A DNA stretch of 64,000 nt from Caulobacter sp. BP25 (lineage in GTDB: Bacteria > Pseudomonadota > Alphaproteobacteria > Caulobacterales > Caulobacteraceae): the NCBI RefSeq assembly GCF_002737755.1, contig NZ_PEGH01000004.1:248001-312000 (forward strand), given 5' to 3'. The position numbers and the translations under genes are program-made. Each line of letters opens with the position of its first letter. Within the stretch, counting starts at the first letter, position 1. The notes beneath the pieces were generated by a model. The model had not been told where the DNA came from, searched no databases, and saw only the letters and a list, made by a program, of their open reading frames with translations. Shown piece after piece: positions 24,656 through 33,283 of this stretch.

Positions 24656-26464
24656 ATGACCGCCCACCAGACCATCGAGAGCAAGGCTCCCGCCGCCGCC
24701 GAGACCTCCCGCGCCATGACTGGCGCCGAGATCGTGGTTCGCGGCCTCGTGGACCAGGGCGTCGAGGTGCTGTTCGGCTATCCGGGCGGCGCGGTCCTGC
24801 CGATTTATGACGCGCTGTTCCACGAGCCGCGCCTGCAGCACATCCTGGTCCGTCACGAACAGGGCGCAACCCACGCGGCCGAAGGCTATGCCCGCAGCTC
24901 GGGCAAGCCGGGCGTCGTGCTGGTCACCTCGGGCCCGGGCGCGACCAACGCCATCACCGGCATCATGGACGCCCTGATGGACTCGATCCCGATGGTGGTC
25001 ATCACCGGCCAGGTTCCGACGCACCTGATCGGCACCGACGCCTTCCAGGAAGCCGACACGGTCGGCATGACCCGCTCGTGCACCAAGCACAACTACTTGG
25101 TCAAAGACGTCCGCGACCTGCCGCAGATCATCCATGAGGCCTTCAAGATCGCCACGACCGGCCGCCCGGGCCCGGTGCTGATCGACATCCCCAAGGACGT
25201 CCAGTTCGCCAAGGGCGAGTACTACGGCCCGCACGAGGTCCAATCGACCCACGCCTACGCCCCGCGCATCAAGGGCGACGCGGCCCGGATCGCCGAGGCG
25301 GTCAAGCTAATTTCCAGTGCTCGCCGCCCGATCTTCTACACCGGCGGCGGCGTCATCAATGCTGGCCCCAAGGCCAGCGCGTCGCTGCGGGAGTTTCAGG
25401 CCCTAACCGGCGCGCCGGTCACCTCGACCCTGATGGGCTTGGGAGCGTTCCCGGCGGCCGACCCTGCATGGCTAGGCATGCTGGGCATGCACGGCACGTT
25501 CGAGGCCAACAACGCCATGCACGATTGCGACGTGATGATCTGCGTCGGCGCGCGCTTCGACGACCGGGTGACCGGCCGCCTGGACGCCTTCTCGCCAGGC
25601 AGCAAGAAGATCCACATCGACATCGACGCCTCGTCGATCAACAAGAACGTCCGCGTCGACCTGCCGATCGTCGGCGACGCGGCTTCCGTGCTGGAAGACC
25701 TGATCGCCGCCTGGAAGACCGCGAACCTGCAGCCCAACAAGGCCGCCCTGAGCGACTGGTGGGCCCAGATCGACCAATGGCGCGCGCGCCAGTGCCTGAA
25801 CTACCGAGCCTCCGACACGGTCATCAAGCCACAGTACGCGATCCAGCGCCTGTACGAGCTGACCAAGGACAAGGACGTCTACATCACGACCGAGGTCGGC
25901 CAGCACCAGATGTGGGCCGCGCAGTTCTTCCGCTTCGAGGAACCGAACCGCTGGATGACCTCCGGGGGCCTGGGCACCATGGGCTACGGCCTGCCCGCCG
26001 CCCTCGGCGTGCAATTGGCCCATCCGGACAGCCTGGTCGTCGACATCGCCGGCGAAGCCTCGATCCAGATGTGCATCCAGGAGCTGTCGACGGCGATCCA
26101 GTTCGACCTGCCGGTCAAGATCTTCATCCTGAACAACGAATGGATGGGCATGGTCCGTCAGTGGCAACAGCTGCTGCACGGCGAGCGCTACAGCCACTCG
26201 TACTCGGACAGCCTGCCCGACTTCGTGAAGCTGGCCGAGGCCTATGGCGCCCACGGTATCCGCTGCGATGACCCGGCCGAGCTGGATGGCAAGATTCTCG
26301 AGATGATCAATTGCGACAAGCCGGTGATCTTCGACTGCCGGGTCGAGAAGAACGAGAACTGCCTGCCGATGATCCCGTCGGGCAAGGCCCACAATGAGAT
26401 GATCATGGGCGAGGTCGAGGACATCGGTAATGTGATCGGCGAGGATGGCGCGGGGCTGGTCTAA
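24656..26464 (+). CDS. ilvB: Acetolactate synthase large subunit
   Basis: The catalytic subunit of acetohydroxyacid synthase, the first common step in valine, leucine and isoleucine synthesis. It is a 602-residue ThDP enzyme with the N-terminal glutamate site in LFGYPGGAVLPIYD and LVRHEQGATHAAEGYAR, a central FAD-binding domain (RFDDRVTGRLDAF), and the C-terminal ThDP/Mg site GEASIQMCIQELSTAIQFDLPVKIFILNN (the usual first residue pair GD is GE here). The start follows the attenuator. ilvN lies 41 bases downstream in the same operon. Confidence 0.95.
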   Translation: MTAHQTIESKAPAAAETSRAMTGAEIVVRGLVDQGVEVLFGYPGGAVLPIYDALFHEPRLQHILVRHEQGATHAAEGYARSSGKPGVVLVTSGPGATNAITGIMDALMDSIPMVVITGQVPTHLIGTDAFQEADTVGMTRSCTKHNYLVKDVRDLPQIIHEAFKIATTGRPGPVLIDIPKDVQFAKGEYYGPHEVQSTHAYAPRIKGDAARIAEAVKLISSARRPIFYTGGGVINAGPKASASLREFQALTGAPVTSTLMGLGAFPAADPAWLGMLGMHGTFEANNAMHDCDVMICVGARFDDRVTGRLDAFSPGSKKIHIDIDASSINKNVRVDLPIVGDAASVLEDLIAAWKTANLQPNKAALSDWWAQIDQWRARQCLNYRASDTVIKPQYAIQRLYELTKDKDVYITTEVGQHQMWAAQFFRFEEPNRWMTSGGLGTMGYGLPAALGVQLAHPDSLVVDIAGEASIQMCIQELSTAIQFDLPVKIFILNNEWMGMVRQWQQLLHGERYSHSYSDSLPDFVKLAEAYGAHGIRCDDPAELDGKILEMINCDKPVIFDCRVEKNENCLPMIPSGKAHNEMIMGEVEDIGNVIGEDGAGLV

Positions 26465-26505
26465 GCCCTTCGCCCTTCCCCATTCCTTTGGCATAGAAGC
26501 GATCC

Positions 26506-27063
26506 ATGACCGCCAACGTCCAACCCGCCCCCGCCTCGGCCTACGACCTTAGCCCCTCGGGCCAGGCCGAACAGACCGCGACCTTCGCGCTGCTCGTCGA
26601 CAATGAACCCGGCGTTCTGCATCGCGTCGTCGGCCTGTTCGCGGCGCGTGGCTACAATATCGAGAGCCTCACGGTCGCCGAAACCGACCGCAACGCCCAC
26701 ACCAGCCGCATCACCGTGGTGACGCGCGGCACTCGCCACGTGCTGGATCAGATCGAGGCCCAGCTGAACAAGGTCGTGAACGTCCGCCGCGTGCACGACG
26801 TCACCCGCGACCCCAACGGCGTCGAGCGCGAGTTGGCCTTGGTTAAGGTGCGCGGCTCGGGCGTCGATCGCGTCGAGGCCCTGCGCATCGCCGAGATCTT
26901 CCGCGCCAAGCCGGTCGACACGACGCTGGAAAGCTTCGTGTTCGAGATCTCGGGCGCGCCGTCCAAGATCGACAAGTTCCTGGACCTGATGCGCCCCTTA
27001 GGCCTCGTGGAACTCTCGCGCACCGGCGTCCTTTCCATCGAGCGGGGCGTCGAGGGCATGTAG
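26506..27063 (+). CDS. ilvN: Acetolactate synthase small regulatory subunit
   Basis: The 185-residue regulatory subunit that activates IlvB and confers feedback inhibition, usually by valine. The ACT domain is at residues about 24-100 (TFALLVDNEPGVLHRVVGLFAARGYNIESLTVA), followed by the IlvN C-terminal domain. It has an unusually long Ala/Pro-rich N-terminus of 22 residues before the ACT domain. It is cotranscribed with ilvB under the attenuator. Confidence 0.95.
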   Translation: MTANVQPAPASAYDLSPSGQAEQTATFALLVDNEPGVLHRVVGLFAARGYNIESLTVAETDRNAHTSRITVVTRGTRHVLDQIEAQLNKVVNVRRVHDVTRDPNGVERELALVKVRGSGVDRVEALRIAEIFRAKPVDTTLESFVFEISGAPSKIDKFLDLMRPLGLVELSRTGVLSIERGVEGM

Positions 27064-27095
27064 CGGGATGGGCCGCTGAACGGGCTCACAGGCCC

Positions 27096-28007
27096 CTAAG
27101 CGCCCGCCGCCGCCATCTCCGGCTGCTCGCGAAGACGCGCCACGTCCTTAATCGGCGGCGCGCCGAATAGGCGGGCGTACTCGCGGCTGAATTGCGATGG
27201 ACTGTCATAGCCGACGGTGTGGCCTGCGGTCGCCGCGTCCAGACGTTGCACCAGAATAAGTCGGCGGGCCTCCTGTAGACGAATCTGCTTCTGGTACTGC
27301 AGCGGCGACAGCGAGGTCACCGCCTTGAAGTGCTGGTGCAGCGCCGAGGGGCTCATCCGCGCTTCGTCGGCGACGGCCTCGATGCTGAAGGGCTGGTCGA
27401 AGTTGCGTTTGATCCAGCCGATCGCACGGTTGACCTGACGCAGCCGCCCATCGCGGCGAGCGATCTGGGCCAGGCGTGGCCCCTGCGGCCCCGTCAACAG
27501 GCGGTATAGGATTTCCCGCTCGATCAGCGGGGCCATGACCGCCACGTCGTCCGGCGCATCCAGCAGCGAAACCATCCGGCAGACCGCGTCGAACAGTTGA
27601 GGCGTCATGGCCCCCGCCGACATCCCGCCCACCAGCGGCGCCGCGGCGTCGAGGCGAGCGGCCAGGCCGCACTCCATGATCATCTCGCTGATCAGCTTGG
27701 CGTCCAGCACGATCCGGAAACTCAAGTAGGGCTTGTCCGCCGAAGCATCGACGACCTGGCCCATGGCCGGCACGTCGATAGACGACAGGAAGAAGTGCCG
27801 CTCATCGTACTCGTGCACGGCGTCGCCAACGGTGACGCGCTTGCGCCCCTGGGCCAGCACGCAAAAGGACGCGTCATGAAGGCCGTGGTGAGGTTCGCTG
27901 GGCTTCGTCAGCCGATAGAGGTTGACCCTGGGGCAGCAGGTCTCGACCGGACCTTCATCCGGCGTGAATCGTTCAATCAAGACGGCTAGCGCCTCGCGCG
28001 TGCTCAT
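27096..28007 (-). CDS. AraC-family transcriptional regulator
   Basis: A 303-residue regulator with an AraC_N-type cupin domain (residues about 20-180) and a C-terminal pair of helix-turn-helix motifs (FSIEAVADEARMSPSALHQHFKAVTS and a second around AGHTVGYDSPSQFSREYARLFG). ATG 28007 has AGGA seven bases upstream. It diverges from a small two-gene unit encoding a membrane peptide and an Atu4866-like protein, with a perfect 15-base inverted repeat between them. Control of that unit, and of itself, is the natural inference. Confidence 0.88.
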   Translation of the reverse strand: MSTREALAVLIERFTPDEGPVETCCPRVNLYRLTKPSEPHHGLHDASFCVLAQGRKRVTVGDAVHEYDERHFFLSSIDVPAMGQVVDASADKPYLSFRIVLDAKLISEMIMECGLAARLDAAAPLVGGMSAGAMTPQLFDAVCRMVSLLDAPDDVAVMAPLIEREILYRLLTGPQGPRLAQIARRDGRLRQVNRAIGWIKRNFDQPFSIEAVADEARMSPSALHQHFKAVTSLSPLQYQKQIRLQEARRLILVQRLDAATAGHTVGYDSPSQFSREYARLFGAPPIKDVARLREQPEMAAAGA

Positions 28008-28043
28008 GAATTTTCCTTGTTCGTGCGAGGCTATTTGTACGCC

Positions 28044-28094
28044 TTGCACGATCCTCCGTCACGCGACGCCCCGCCCTTCCGGAGGATCGTGCAA
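28044..28094. promoter_or_regulatory. Perfect 15-bp inverted repeat, likely AraC-regulator operator
   Basis: TTGCACGATCCTCCG at 28044-28058 is exactly repeated as its complement at 28080-28094 with a 21-base spacer, giving a 36-base centre-to-centre distance. It sits between the divergent regulator and its presumed target unit, 37 bases from the regulator start. Confidence 0.7.
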
Positions 28095-28194
28095 TCATGA
28101 CGGAGCATCGGTCTACGGGCGGGACGCTCCTTTGCCGCATGGTGGCGTCGTTCCGCTCCCCGACACGGCCAACTTCAAAAATCAGAGCTCTGCG

Positions 28195-28362
28195 ATGAGA
28201 CGCTACACGCCCCGACGCGGCGTGACGGCTCCGCGCTGGTTTGTCGCCGCCCTGCTGGGCGGAACGGCCGCGCTGACCGCCGCGACCGCCGTGCTTCCGA
28301 AACCCGCACTCAAGACATCCGCCCCCGCCCAGCCCTTCCAGATTGGGAGACTCGCCCGATGA
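28195..28362 (+). CDS. Small membrane or exported protein (55 aa)
   Basis: A 55-residue protein with a basic N-terminus (MRRYTPRRG) and one hydrophobic segment (WFVAALLGGTAALTAATAVL, residues 15-34), either a signal anchor or a signal peptide. The stop overlaps the start of the Atu4866-like gene (ATGATG), implying translational coupling. It is the first gene downstream of the inverted-repeat operator. I recognise no family. Confidence 0.6.
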   Translation: MRRYTPRRGVTAPRWFVAALLGGTAALTAATAVLPKPALKTSAPAQPFQIGRLAR

Positions 28363-28640
28363 TGATGTCCGCCATCGTTCCCCACATCCCCGTCGCCGGC
28401 GTCTGGATCTCGCCCGACGGCCACATCTCGCTGGAGCTTCGCGCTGACGGGCGCTTCATCGAGACTCGCGACGACTTCGCCGACGTGTTCACCGGCGTCT
28501 ACGTTCTGGTCGGCGAGACGCTGAAACTGTTCGAGGATCACGGCGCGGTCGTCAGCGGCACTTTGTCCAACGGCCGCCTTAGCCTGGGGACAGTCCAGCG
28601 CCCGGCCTTCCATACCGAGCCCGAAGCCCCTATATTGTGA
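28359..28640 (+). CDS. Atu4866-like domain protein
   Basis: A 93-residue protein resembling the small beta-rich Atu4866 family: VAGVWISPDGHISLELRADGRFIETR, then GVYVLVGETLKLFEDHGAVVSGTL. Function is unknown; in other bacteria these proteins are often encoded beside AraC regulators, as here. The start could be any of three consecutive ATGs at 28359, 28362 and 28365. The gene ends right at the upstream edge of ssrA, so the ssrA promoter must lie inside it. Confidence 0.75.
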   Translation: MMMSAIVPHIPVAGVWISPDGHISLELRADGRFIETRDDFADVFTGVYVLVGETLKLFEDHGAVVSGTLSNGRLSLGTVQRPAFHTEPEAPIL

Positions 28641-28955
28641 TTGTCCGGCTTCGGCCGAACTATGGGGATAAACGCGCACGTAATAAGCGGACTGGACCCG
28701 GGTGCGATTCCCGGCGGCTCCACCAAATCTCTCCCAAGTTATCATGGGACTGTATGGGGCCGATCAGCATCGACAGACGTGTAAAGGTGACTGCTTTCTC
28801 TCGGCTTGGCCCACCGTTTCGGGCCTTTATCTAAATGCGAACGATAACTTCGCTGAAGAGTTCGCCGTCGCCGCGTAATGCGGTGCAGGTGAATTCGCCT
28901 CTTAAGTCCTAGGGGTTCAGATCCCTAGGCGGGGCCCGGAGGGAGCCTGCCAACA
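28641..28955 (+). ncRNA. ssrA: Permuted two-piece tmRNA (ssrA)
   Basis: The RNA that rescues stalled ribosomes. The acceptor piece comes first, ending with a T-arm (CCGGGTGCGATTCCCGG) and GGCTCCACCA with CCA at 28723-28725. The coding piece begins about 28756 with GGGGCCGATCAGCATCGACAG; GGGGCCG pairs with CGGCTCC of the acceptor to make the seven-base stem. The tag frame runs 28837-28878 (GCG AAC GAT AAC ... TAA) and encodes ANDNFAEEFAVAA. A hairpin CCTAGGGGTTCAGATCCCTAGG follows. The segment 28726-28755 is removed in the mature two-piece RNA. Outer ends are approximate. Confidence 0.93.
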
Positions 28956-29134
28956 GAATCCCTCCACTTCCCAACAGTCGGCAAGGTCTTCAGCGCGATG
29001 CAAACGCTTGCGCCGCGAGGGCGATAGCGCCTTTGTCGCACTCCCTCCGGAATGACATCGGAGAGCTTTGCGATAGCGTTCCGACACGCTAGGCTCGCGG
29101 CTTCGTTTTCAGTCCGAAGTATCGACCCCAGCGC

Positions 29135-29620
29135 ATGTCCCAAACCGAACAGCCCGAAGACCTCATGCAATACGAGGCCATGGCCCAGGACGCCTTGCGC
29201 GGCGTGGTCAGGGCCGCGTTGAAGAAGGCCGCGGAGCCGGGCGGCCTGCCCGAGCCGCATCACCTCTACATCACCTTCAAGACCAAGGCCGTCGGCGTCT
29301 CGGGTCCGCAAGACCTGCTGGGCAAGTATCCGGACGAGATGACGATCGTCCTGCAGCACCAGTATTGGGACCTGGCGCCAGGCGAGAGCTCGTTCTCGGT
29401 GACGCTGAAGTTCGGCGGCCAGCCCAAGCGCCTGAATGTGCCCTACTCCGCCGTGACCCGCTTCTACGATCCGTCGGTTCAATTCGCCCTGCAGTTCTCC
29501 GCGCCCGAAGTCATTGAAGATGATCCCGAGCCTGAGGCCGAACCAGAAGCCAAGGCGCCGCCCCCGTCGGGCGACGAAGGTCCGAAGATCGTCTCCCTGG
29601 ACCAGTTCAGAAAGAAATGA
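29135..29620 (+). CDS. sspB: ClpXP adaptor SspB (alpha type)
   Basis: A 161-residue adaptor that binds ssrA-tagged proteins and tethers them to the ClpXP protease. The N-terminal dimerisation helix is at residues 9-30, then the tag-binding beta fold (HHLYITFKTKAVGVSGPQ, MTIVLQHQYWDLAPGESSFSVTLKFGGQPKRLNVPYSAVTRFYDPS). An acidic, Pro/Ala-rich flexible tail follows, ending with the ClpX-binding motif KIVSLDQFRKK. It lies directly downstream of ssrA, whose product creates its substrates. Its stop overlaps the next gene's ATG by four bases. Confidence 0.92.
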   Translation: MSQTEQPEDLMQYEAMAQDALRGVVRAALKKAAEPGGLPEPHHLYITFKTKAVGVSGPQDLLGKYPDEMTIVLQHQYWDLAPGESSFSVTLKFGGQPKRLNVPYSAVTRFYDPSVQFALQFSAPEVIEDDPEPEAEPEAKAPPPSGDEGPKIVSLDQFRKK

Positions 29621-30090
29621 GCGACGTCGCCTCGGACGCTCCGCAGACCCTGAGCGACGAGGCGATCCTCGCGCGCTTCCGCGCATCCAAGAACCCGCCC
29701 AGCGGATCCCAGACCCTGGGCTTTGAACTGCTCGCCGTGCGTCAGGCCGATCGCGAGATCGAAGTCGGTTTCACCGCGCGCGCCGACCTGCTTTGCAATC
29801 CGATGGGTCAGATCCAAGGCGGCTATGTCTGCGCCATGCTGGACGAGGCCATGTCGGTGGCCGGCATGATCACGTCGGGCATGACCCACGTCGTTCCGAC
29901 CCTCGAGATGAAGACCAGCTTCCTGCGCCCGACCATGCCGGGCGCGTTGCGCGGCGTCGGCCGGGTGGTGAAGTGGGGCCGGACCGTTTGCTTCATGGAA
30001 GGCGAACTCTACGACCCCGAAGGGCGGTTGCTGGCCAAGTCGACCGGCACGGCGATCCCGACGCCCTTCGCCAACTTCAAGAAGAAATAG
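29617..30090 (+). CDS. PaaI-like hotdog thioesterase
   Basis: A 157-residue hotdog thioesterase with the helix signature PMGQIQGGYVCAMLDEAMSVAGM (residues about 60-82) and the strand VPTLEMKTSFLRPTMPGALRGVGRVVKWGRTVCFMEGEL. The substrate is probably an acyl- or aryl-CoA. It is translationally coupled to sspB (ATGA overlap), an arrangement with no known functional reason; the pairing may simply ensure co-expression. Confidence 0.87.
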   Translation: MSDVASDAPQTLSDEAILARFRASKNPPSGSQTLGFELLAVRQADREIEVGFTARADLLCNPMGQIQGGYVCAMLDEAMSVAGMITSGMTHVVPTLEMKTSFLRPTMPGALRGVGRVVKWGRTVCFMEGELYDPEGRLLAKSTGTAIPTPFANFKKK

Positions 30091-30203
30091 GTTGAGGCCG
30101 CGCGGGCGTCCGTGGCCAGAACACCTTGAGCAGGAGGGTTTGACCCGCGCGGCAAGCAGGTTACACAAACCCTAGAAGTTACTGCTTCACCCAGGGGACA
30201 TCG

Positions 30204-32342
30204 TTGACGTTGCGTGTTTCGCCCGCAGCCGCCTTCGCGGCGGCCTTGATCGCACTTTGGCCCGCTCTGGGATCGGAGGCGCGAGCCCAAGACGTCACGC
30301 CTAGTACGCCGCCACCATCCAGCGAGACCGCCCCTGTCGCGGAACCCGCCCCTCGCCCCTACTCCAGCCTGCGTCCTCGCCGTGTCCGGCCGCCACGGCC
30401 AACGCCGGCGCCGCAACCCAGCCCTCCAGCGCCAGCGCCGAGCACTCCCGCCGCGCAGCCCGTCGCGAGCGGCGTTACACCCCTGCCTCGTCAAGAACTC
30501 GAAGCTTTCGTCGACGGCGTGGTGCAGCGCGCGATGACCCGCGACCACATCGCCGGCGTGACCATCTCGGTGGTTCAGAACGGCCAGGTCGCGCTGAAGA
30601 AGGGCTATGGCTTCGCCAACCTGGACCAGCGCAGAGCCGTCGATCCCGACCGAACCCTGTTCCGCATCGCCTCCATCTCGAAGACGTTCACCTGGATCGC
30701 CCTGATGAACGAGATCGAGTCGGGCCACATGCGCCTCGACGGGCCGGTGAACCTCTATCTGCCTGAGCCGCTGCAGTTGAAGGATCAAGGCAAGAAGACC
30801 CAGGTCCGCCTTCGGGACCTGATGACCCACACTGCGGGCTTCGAGGACCGTGCGCTGGGCCAGCTGTTCGAGCGCGATCCCAACCGCATCCGTCCGCTCG
30901 CGGACTATCTGCGCCAAGAGCGCCCCCGCCGGGTGCGCGAGCCTGGCCTATTGCCCAGCTACTCGAACTACGGGGCAGCCCTGGCTGGCGCCGCTGTCGC
31001 CAATGTGACGGGCAAGCCCTTCGAGCAGCTGGTCAGCGAAGAGATCATCGTGCCGACCGGCATGCGCCACACGACCTTCCGCGAGGCGCGTCCCTGGAGC
31101 GACAAGCTGCCAGCGCCAATGTCCGGCGACCTAGCGGCCGAACTCTCGGACGGCTTCTCGTGGACGCCCCTGGGCTGGAAGGTTCGGCCGCGAGAATTCA
31201 TGGGCCAGGTGGCTCCGGCCGGTTCGGCCTCGAGCACCGCCGGCGACATGGCCAGGTACATGACCCTGCTGCTCAACGGCGGCGTGATCGACGGCAAGAC
31301 GGTGTTCTCGCCCAAGGCCGCGCAAGCCTTCCGTACGCCCATGTACCGCCCGGCTCCGGAGGCCGCAGGCTGGAACGCAGGCTTCCAGGACATCCCTCTA
31401 CCCGGCGGTCGACGCGGCTTCGGCCACGGCGGCGCCACGCTCTATTTCCATTCCAACATGGTGATCGCGCCCGACCTGGGCCTTGGGATCTTCATTTCGG
31501 TTAACACCGATAGCGGCGCAAACCTGCCCGCCACCTTGCCCGCGACGATCATCGAGCACTTCTACGCCAAACCGCCCGCCGCGCCGCCGCCCAGCGCCAT
31601 GAGCTACGAGCAGGCTAGACTCTACGAAGGGGACTACCTGACGACGCGTCGCGCCTATGGCGGCCTGGAGGGCTTTATCAATCGCATGATCGGCCGCGTG
31701 ATCGTCCGGGCCACGCCCGAAGGACGCCTTTCCATCAGCGAGGGGAGCTCGACGACCCTCTTCACGGCCGCTGGACGTCCTGGCGTGTTCAAGGCCGTCG
31801 ATGGTCCTCTTGTCATCGTCTTCGACGCCAATGGCGATCGGCCGTCGCGCTTCTACGCCGCGCGCGGGTTCGCGACCTACGAGCGGATCGGACCCATGCG
31901 ATCGGCATCCCTCTTGACGGCCATCATCGCCTTGGCCGGCTTGGCCAGCCTGGCGACCGTGCTCGGGACCATCGTCCGCAACCGCCGCGAAGCCCGCCAG
32001 ACTCCCGTGCAGGCTCGCGCCAGCCAGATGCAGACCGCCCAGGCCGTGCTGTGGCTGATCTCGGCGGCATGCATGGGCGTCTTCGCGGTCCGCGCTTCGG
32101 ATCAGACAGCGGCCTTTTTCGGCTGGCCCAGTGGTTGGCTGCTCAGCGGTTCGGCCTGCGCCCTCGTGGCGGCGCTTATGGCCGTCCTGACCCTGGGCGC
32201 CTTGCCGATGGTGTGGCGCGGCGGCCGGCGTGTCGACAGCTGGAACGCGGGCCGCAAGGTCGCCTTCACCTTCACCGCCTTGCTGTTCGTCTTCCTGAGC
32301 GTGCTGCTGGGCCTGTGGGGCTATCTGCTGCCCTGGAGCTGA
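30204..32342 (+). CDS. Beta-lactamase-fold serine hydrolase with C-terminal membrane helices
   Basis: A 712-residue envelope protein. It has a signal peptide (residues 1-28), a Pro-rich linker (about 30-95) and a class C beta-lactamase/D-Ala carboxypeptidase-like domain with SISKTF (S-x-x-K), YSNYGAAL (Y-x-N) and GHGGATLYF (late H-x-G). A beta-sandwich region follows, then four C-terminal hydrophobic helices (about residues 575-712). Members include esterases and peptidases; the substrate is unknown. The start is TTG 30204 after CAGGGGACA; another TTG lies two codons later. Confidence 0.85.
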   Translation: MTLRVSPAAAFAAALIALWPALGSEARAQDVTPSTPPPSSETAPVAEPAPRPYSSLRPRRVRPPRPTPAPQPSPPAPAPSTPAAQPVASGVTPLPRQELEAFVDGVVQRAMTRDHIAGVTISVVQNGQVALKKGYGFANLDQRRAVDPDRTLFRIASISKTFTWIALMNEIESGHMRLDGPVNLYLPEPLQLKDQGKKTQVRLRDLMTHTAGFEDRALGQLFERDPNRIRPLADYLRQERPRRVREPGLLPSYSNYGAALAGAAVANVTGKPFEQLVSEEIIVPTGMRHTTFREARPWSDKLPAPMSGDLAAELSDGFSWTPLGWKVRPREFMGQVAPAGSASSTAGDMARYMTLLLNGGVIDGKTVFSPKAAQAFRTPMYRPAPEAAGWNAGFQDIPLPGGRRGFGHGGATLYFHSNMVIAPDLGLGIFISVNTDSGANLPATLPATIIEHFYAKPPAAPPPSAMSYEQARLYEGDYLTTRRAYGGLEGFINRMIGRVIVRATPEGRLSISEGSSTTLFTAAGRPGVFKAVDGPLVIVFDANGDRPSRFYAARGFATYERIGPMRSASLLTAIIALAGLASLATVLGTIVRNRREARQTPVQARASQMQTAQAVLWLISAACMGVFAVRASDQTAAFFGWPSGWLLSGSACALVAALMAVLTLGALPMVWRGGRRVDSWNAGRKVAFTFTALLFVFLSVLLGLWGYLLPWS

Positions 32343-32351
32343 GGCGCCGCC

Positions 32352-32753
32352 TCAGCCCTCCAAGGTCCGCCGCATCAGATTGGTGCTCAGCTTTCGCACC
32401 TGGATGACGATCCGCTCGCGATCGCCCGGCCGCCGCTCGACCAGCAGCCGGGCGACCTGAGCGTCGTCGTGGAAGGCGTAACCCTTGATCGCGTCCAGCA
32501 GCGCCTTGGCCAGGTTGTCGAGATCCATCCACGGCGGCTCGCCGACATATTCCATGCCGATCTCGACGCTGAACTCGCCCCAGGCCGGGCGTGAGCCCCG
32601 CCATGACTTGCGGAAGAACTCGTAGATCAGCGGCTTGTAGTACTTGCCCTGAGTGGTGAGGCCATCGACCACGAGGGTCAGCTCGCCACCCGCCTCGCGG
32701 GCGCGGACCTTGCCGTGGTGGGTCCAATCGGCTCCGTCGAAACCCTGGCTCAC
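32352..32753 (-). CDS. RusA-like Holliday-junction resolvase family protein
   Basis: A 133-residue protein with the RusA nuclease pattern: D77-L-D79-N80-L-A-K83, with a second acidic pair D96-D97 in the HDDAQV segment. The D-x-D-N-x-x-K spacing matches the metal-binding and catalytic residues of E. coli RusA. RusA resolves four-way DNA junctions and is usually phage-borne; here no phage genes are nearby. The start is GTG 32753, overlapping the upstream gene by four bases. Fold prediction is confident, activity is inferred. Confidence 0.75.
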   Translation of the reverse strand: MSQGFDGADWTHHGKVRAREAGGELTLVVDGLTTQGKYYKPLIYEFFRKSWRGSRPAWGEFSVEIGMEYVGEPPWMDLDNLAKALLDAIKGYAFHDDAQVARLLVERRPGDRERIVIQVRKLSTNLMRRTLEG

Positions 32754-33283
32754 GCCGCCACCATGTCGGCCAGCTTCAAGACAGTGTTCCAGTTGCGCAT
32801 CGTGCCGAGCGGCTCTCGCTTGGTCTTCTTCCAGTCGCGATCCAGCGTGGATTCGGCGATACCGTCCTTGAAGTCGATATAGAGCGCCCGCCCCTCGGCG
32901 TGGATCTCCTCGCGCCCCTTGATCGCCGCGCGCAGCACCTCGACCGTGTCGCCGTCGATCGGCGTCTTCAAGAAACTGACCAGCAGATGATTGGGCCGAG
33001 TGCCCGCCTGTTCCCGAAACGGGTTGGCGGAGATCACCGCCTGGAGCTCGGCGGCCGTGCGGACCATGAAATCCGTGCGCAGGCCCATTCGCCTCTCCAA
33101 ACCGTCTTCCAGACGCGCCTCAAGACCCTCGCCGGCTTCGCCCCAGAGCACCAGATTGCCACTGGCCAGAAGGGTCTTGGCGTCGTCGAAGCCAAGATCA
33201 GTCGCCAAGCCTAGCAGGTCGTCCTTGAGGACCTTGCGTCCCCCAACATTGACAGCGCGCAGCAGGGCGATGTGGGGACTCAT
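32750..33283 (-). CDS. DUF1697 domain protein
   Basis: A 177-residue protein of the DUF1697 family, starting HIALLRAVNVGGRKVLKDDLLGLATDLGFDDAKTLLASGN, the diagnostic N-terminal block, and ending with a KREPLGTMRNWNTVLKLADM segment. Its function is unknown. I start at ATG 33283 with GGAG upstream; the longer open frame is unlikely. It overlaps the RusA-like gene by four bases (GTGA), so the two are coupled. Confidence 0.85.
   Translation of the reverse strand: MSPHIALLRAVNVGGRKVLKDDLLGLATDLGFDDAKTLLASGNLVLWGEAGEGLEARLEDGLERRMGLRTDFMVRTAAELQAVISANPFREQAGTRPNHLLVSFLKTPIDGDTVEVLRAAIKGREEIHAEGRALYIDFKDGIAESTLDRDWKKTKREPLGTMRNWNTVLKLADMVAA

Noticed and set aside
28681..28725. A tRNA-like 3' end with CCA
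   Set aside because: The T-arm and CCA belong to the acceptor piece of the permuted tmRNA; there is no anticodon arm.
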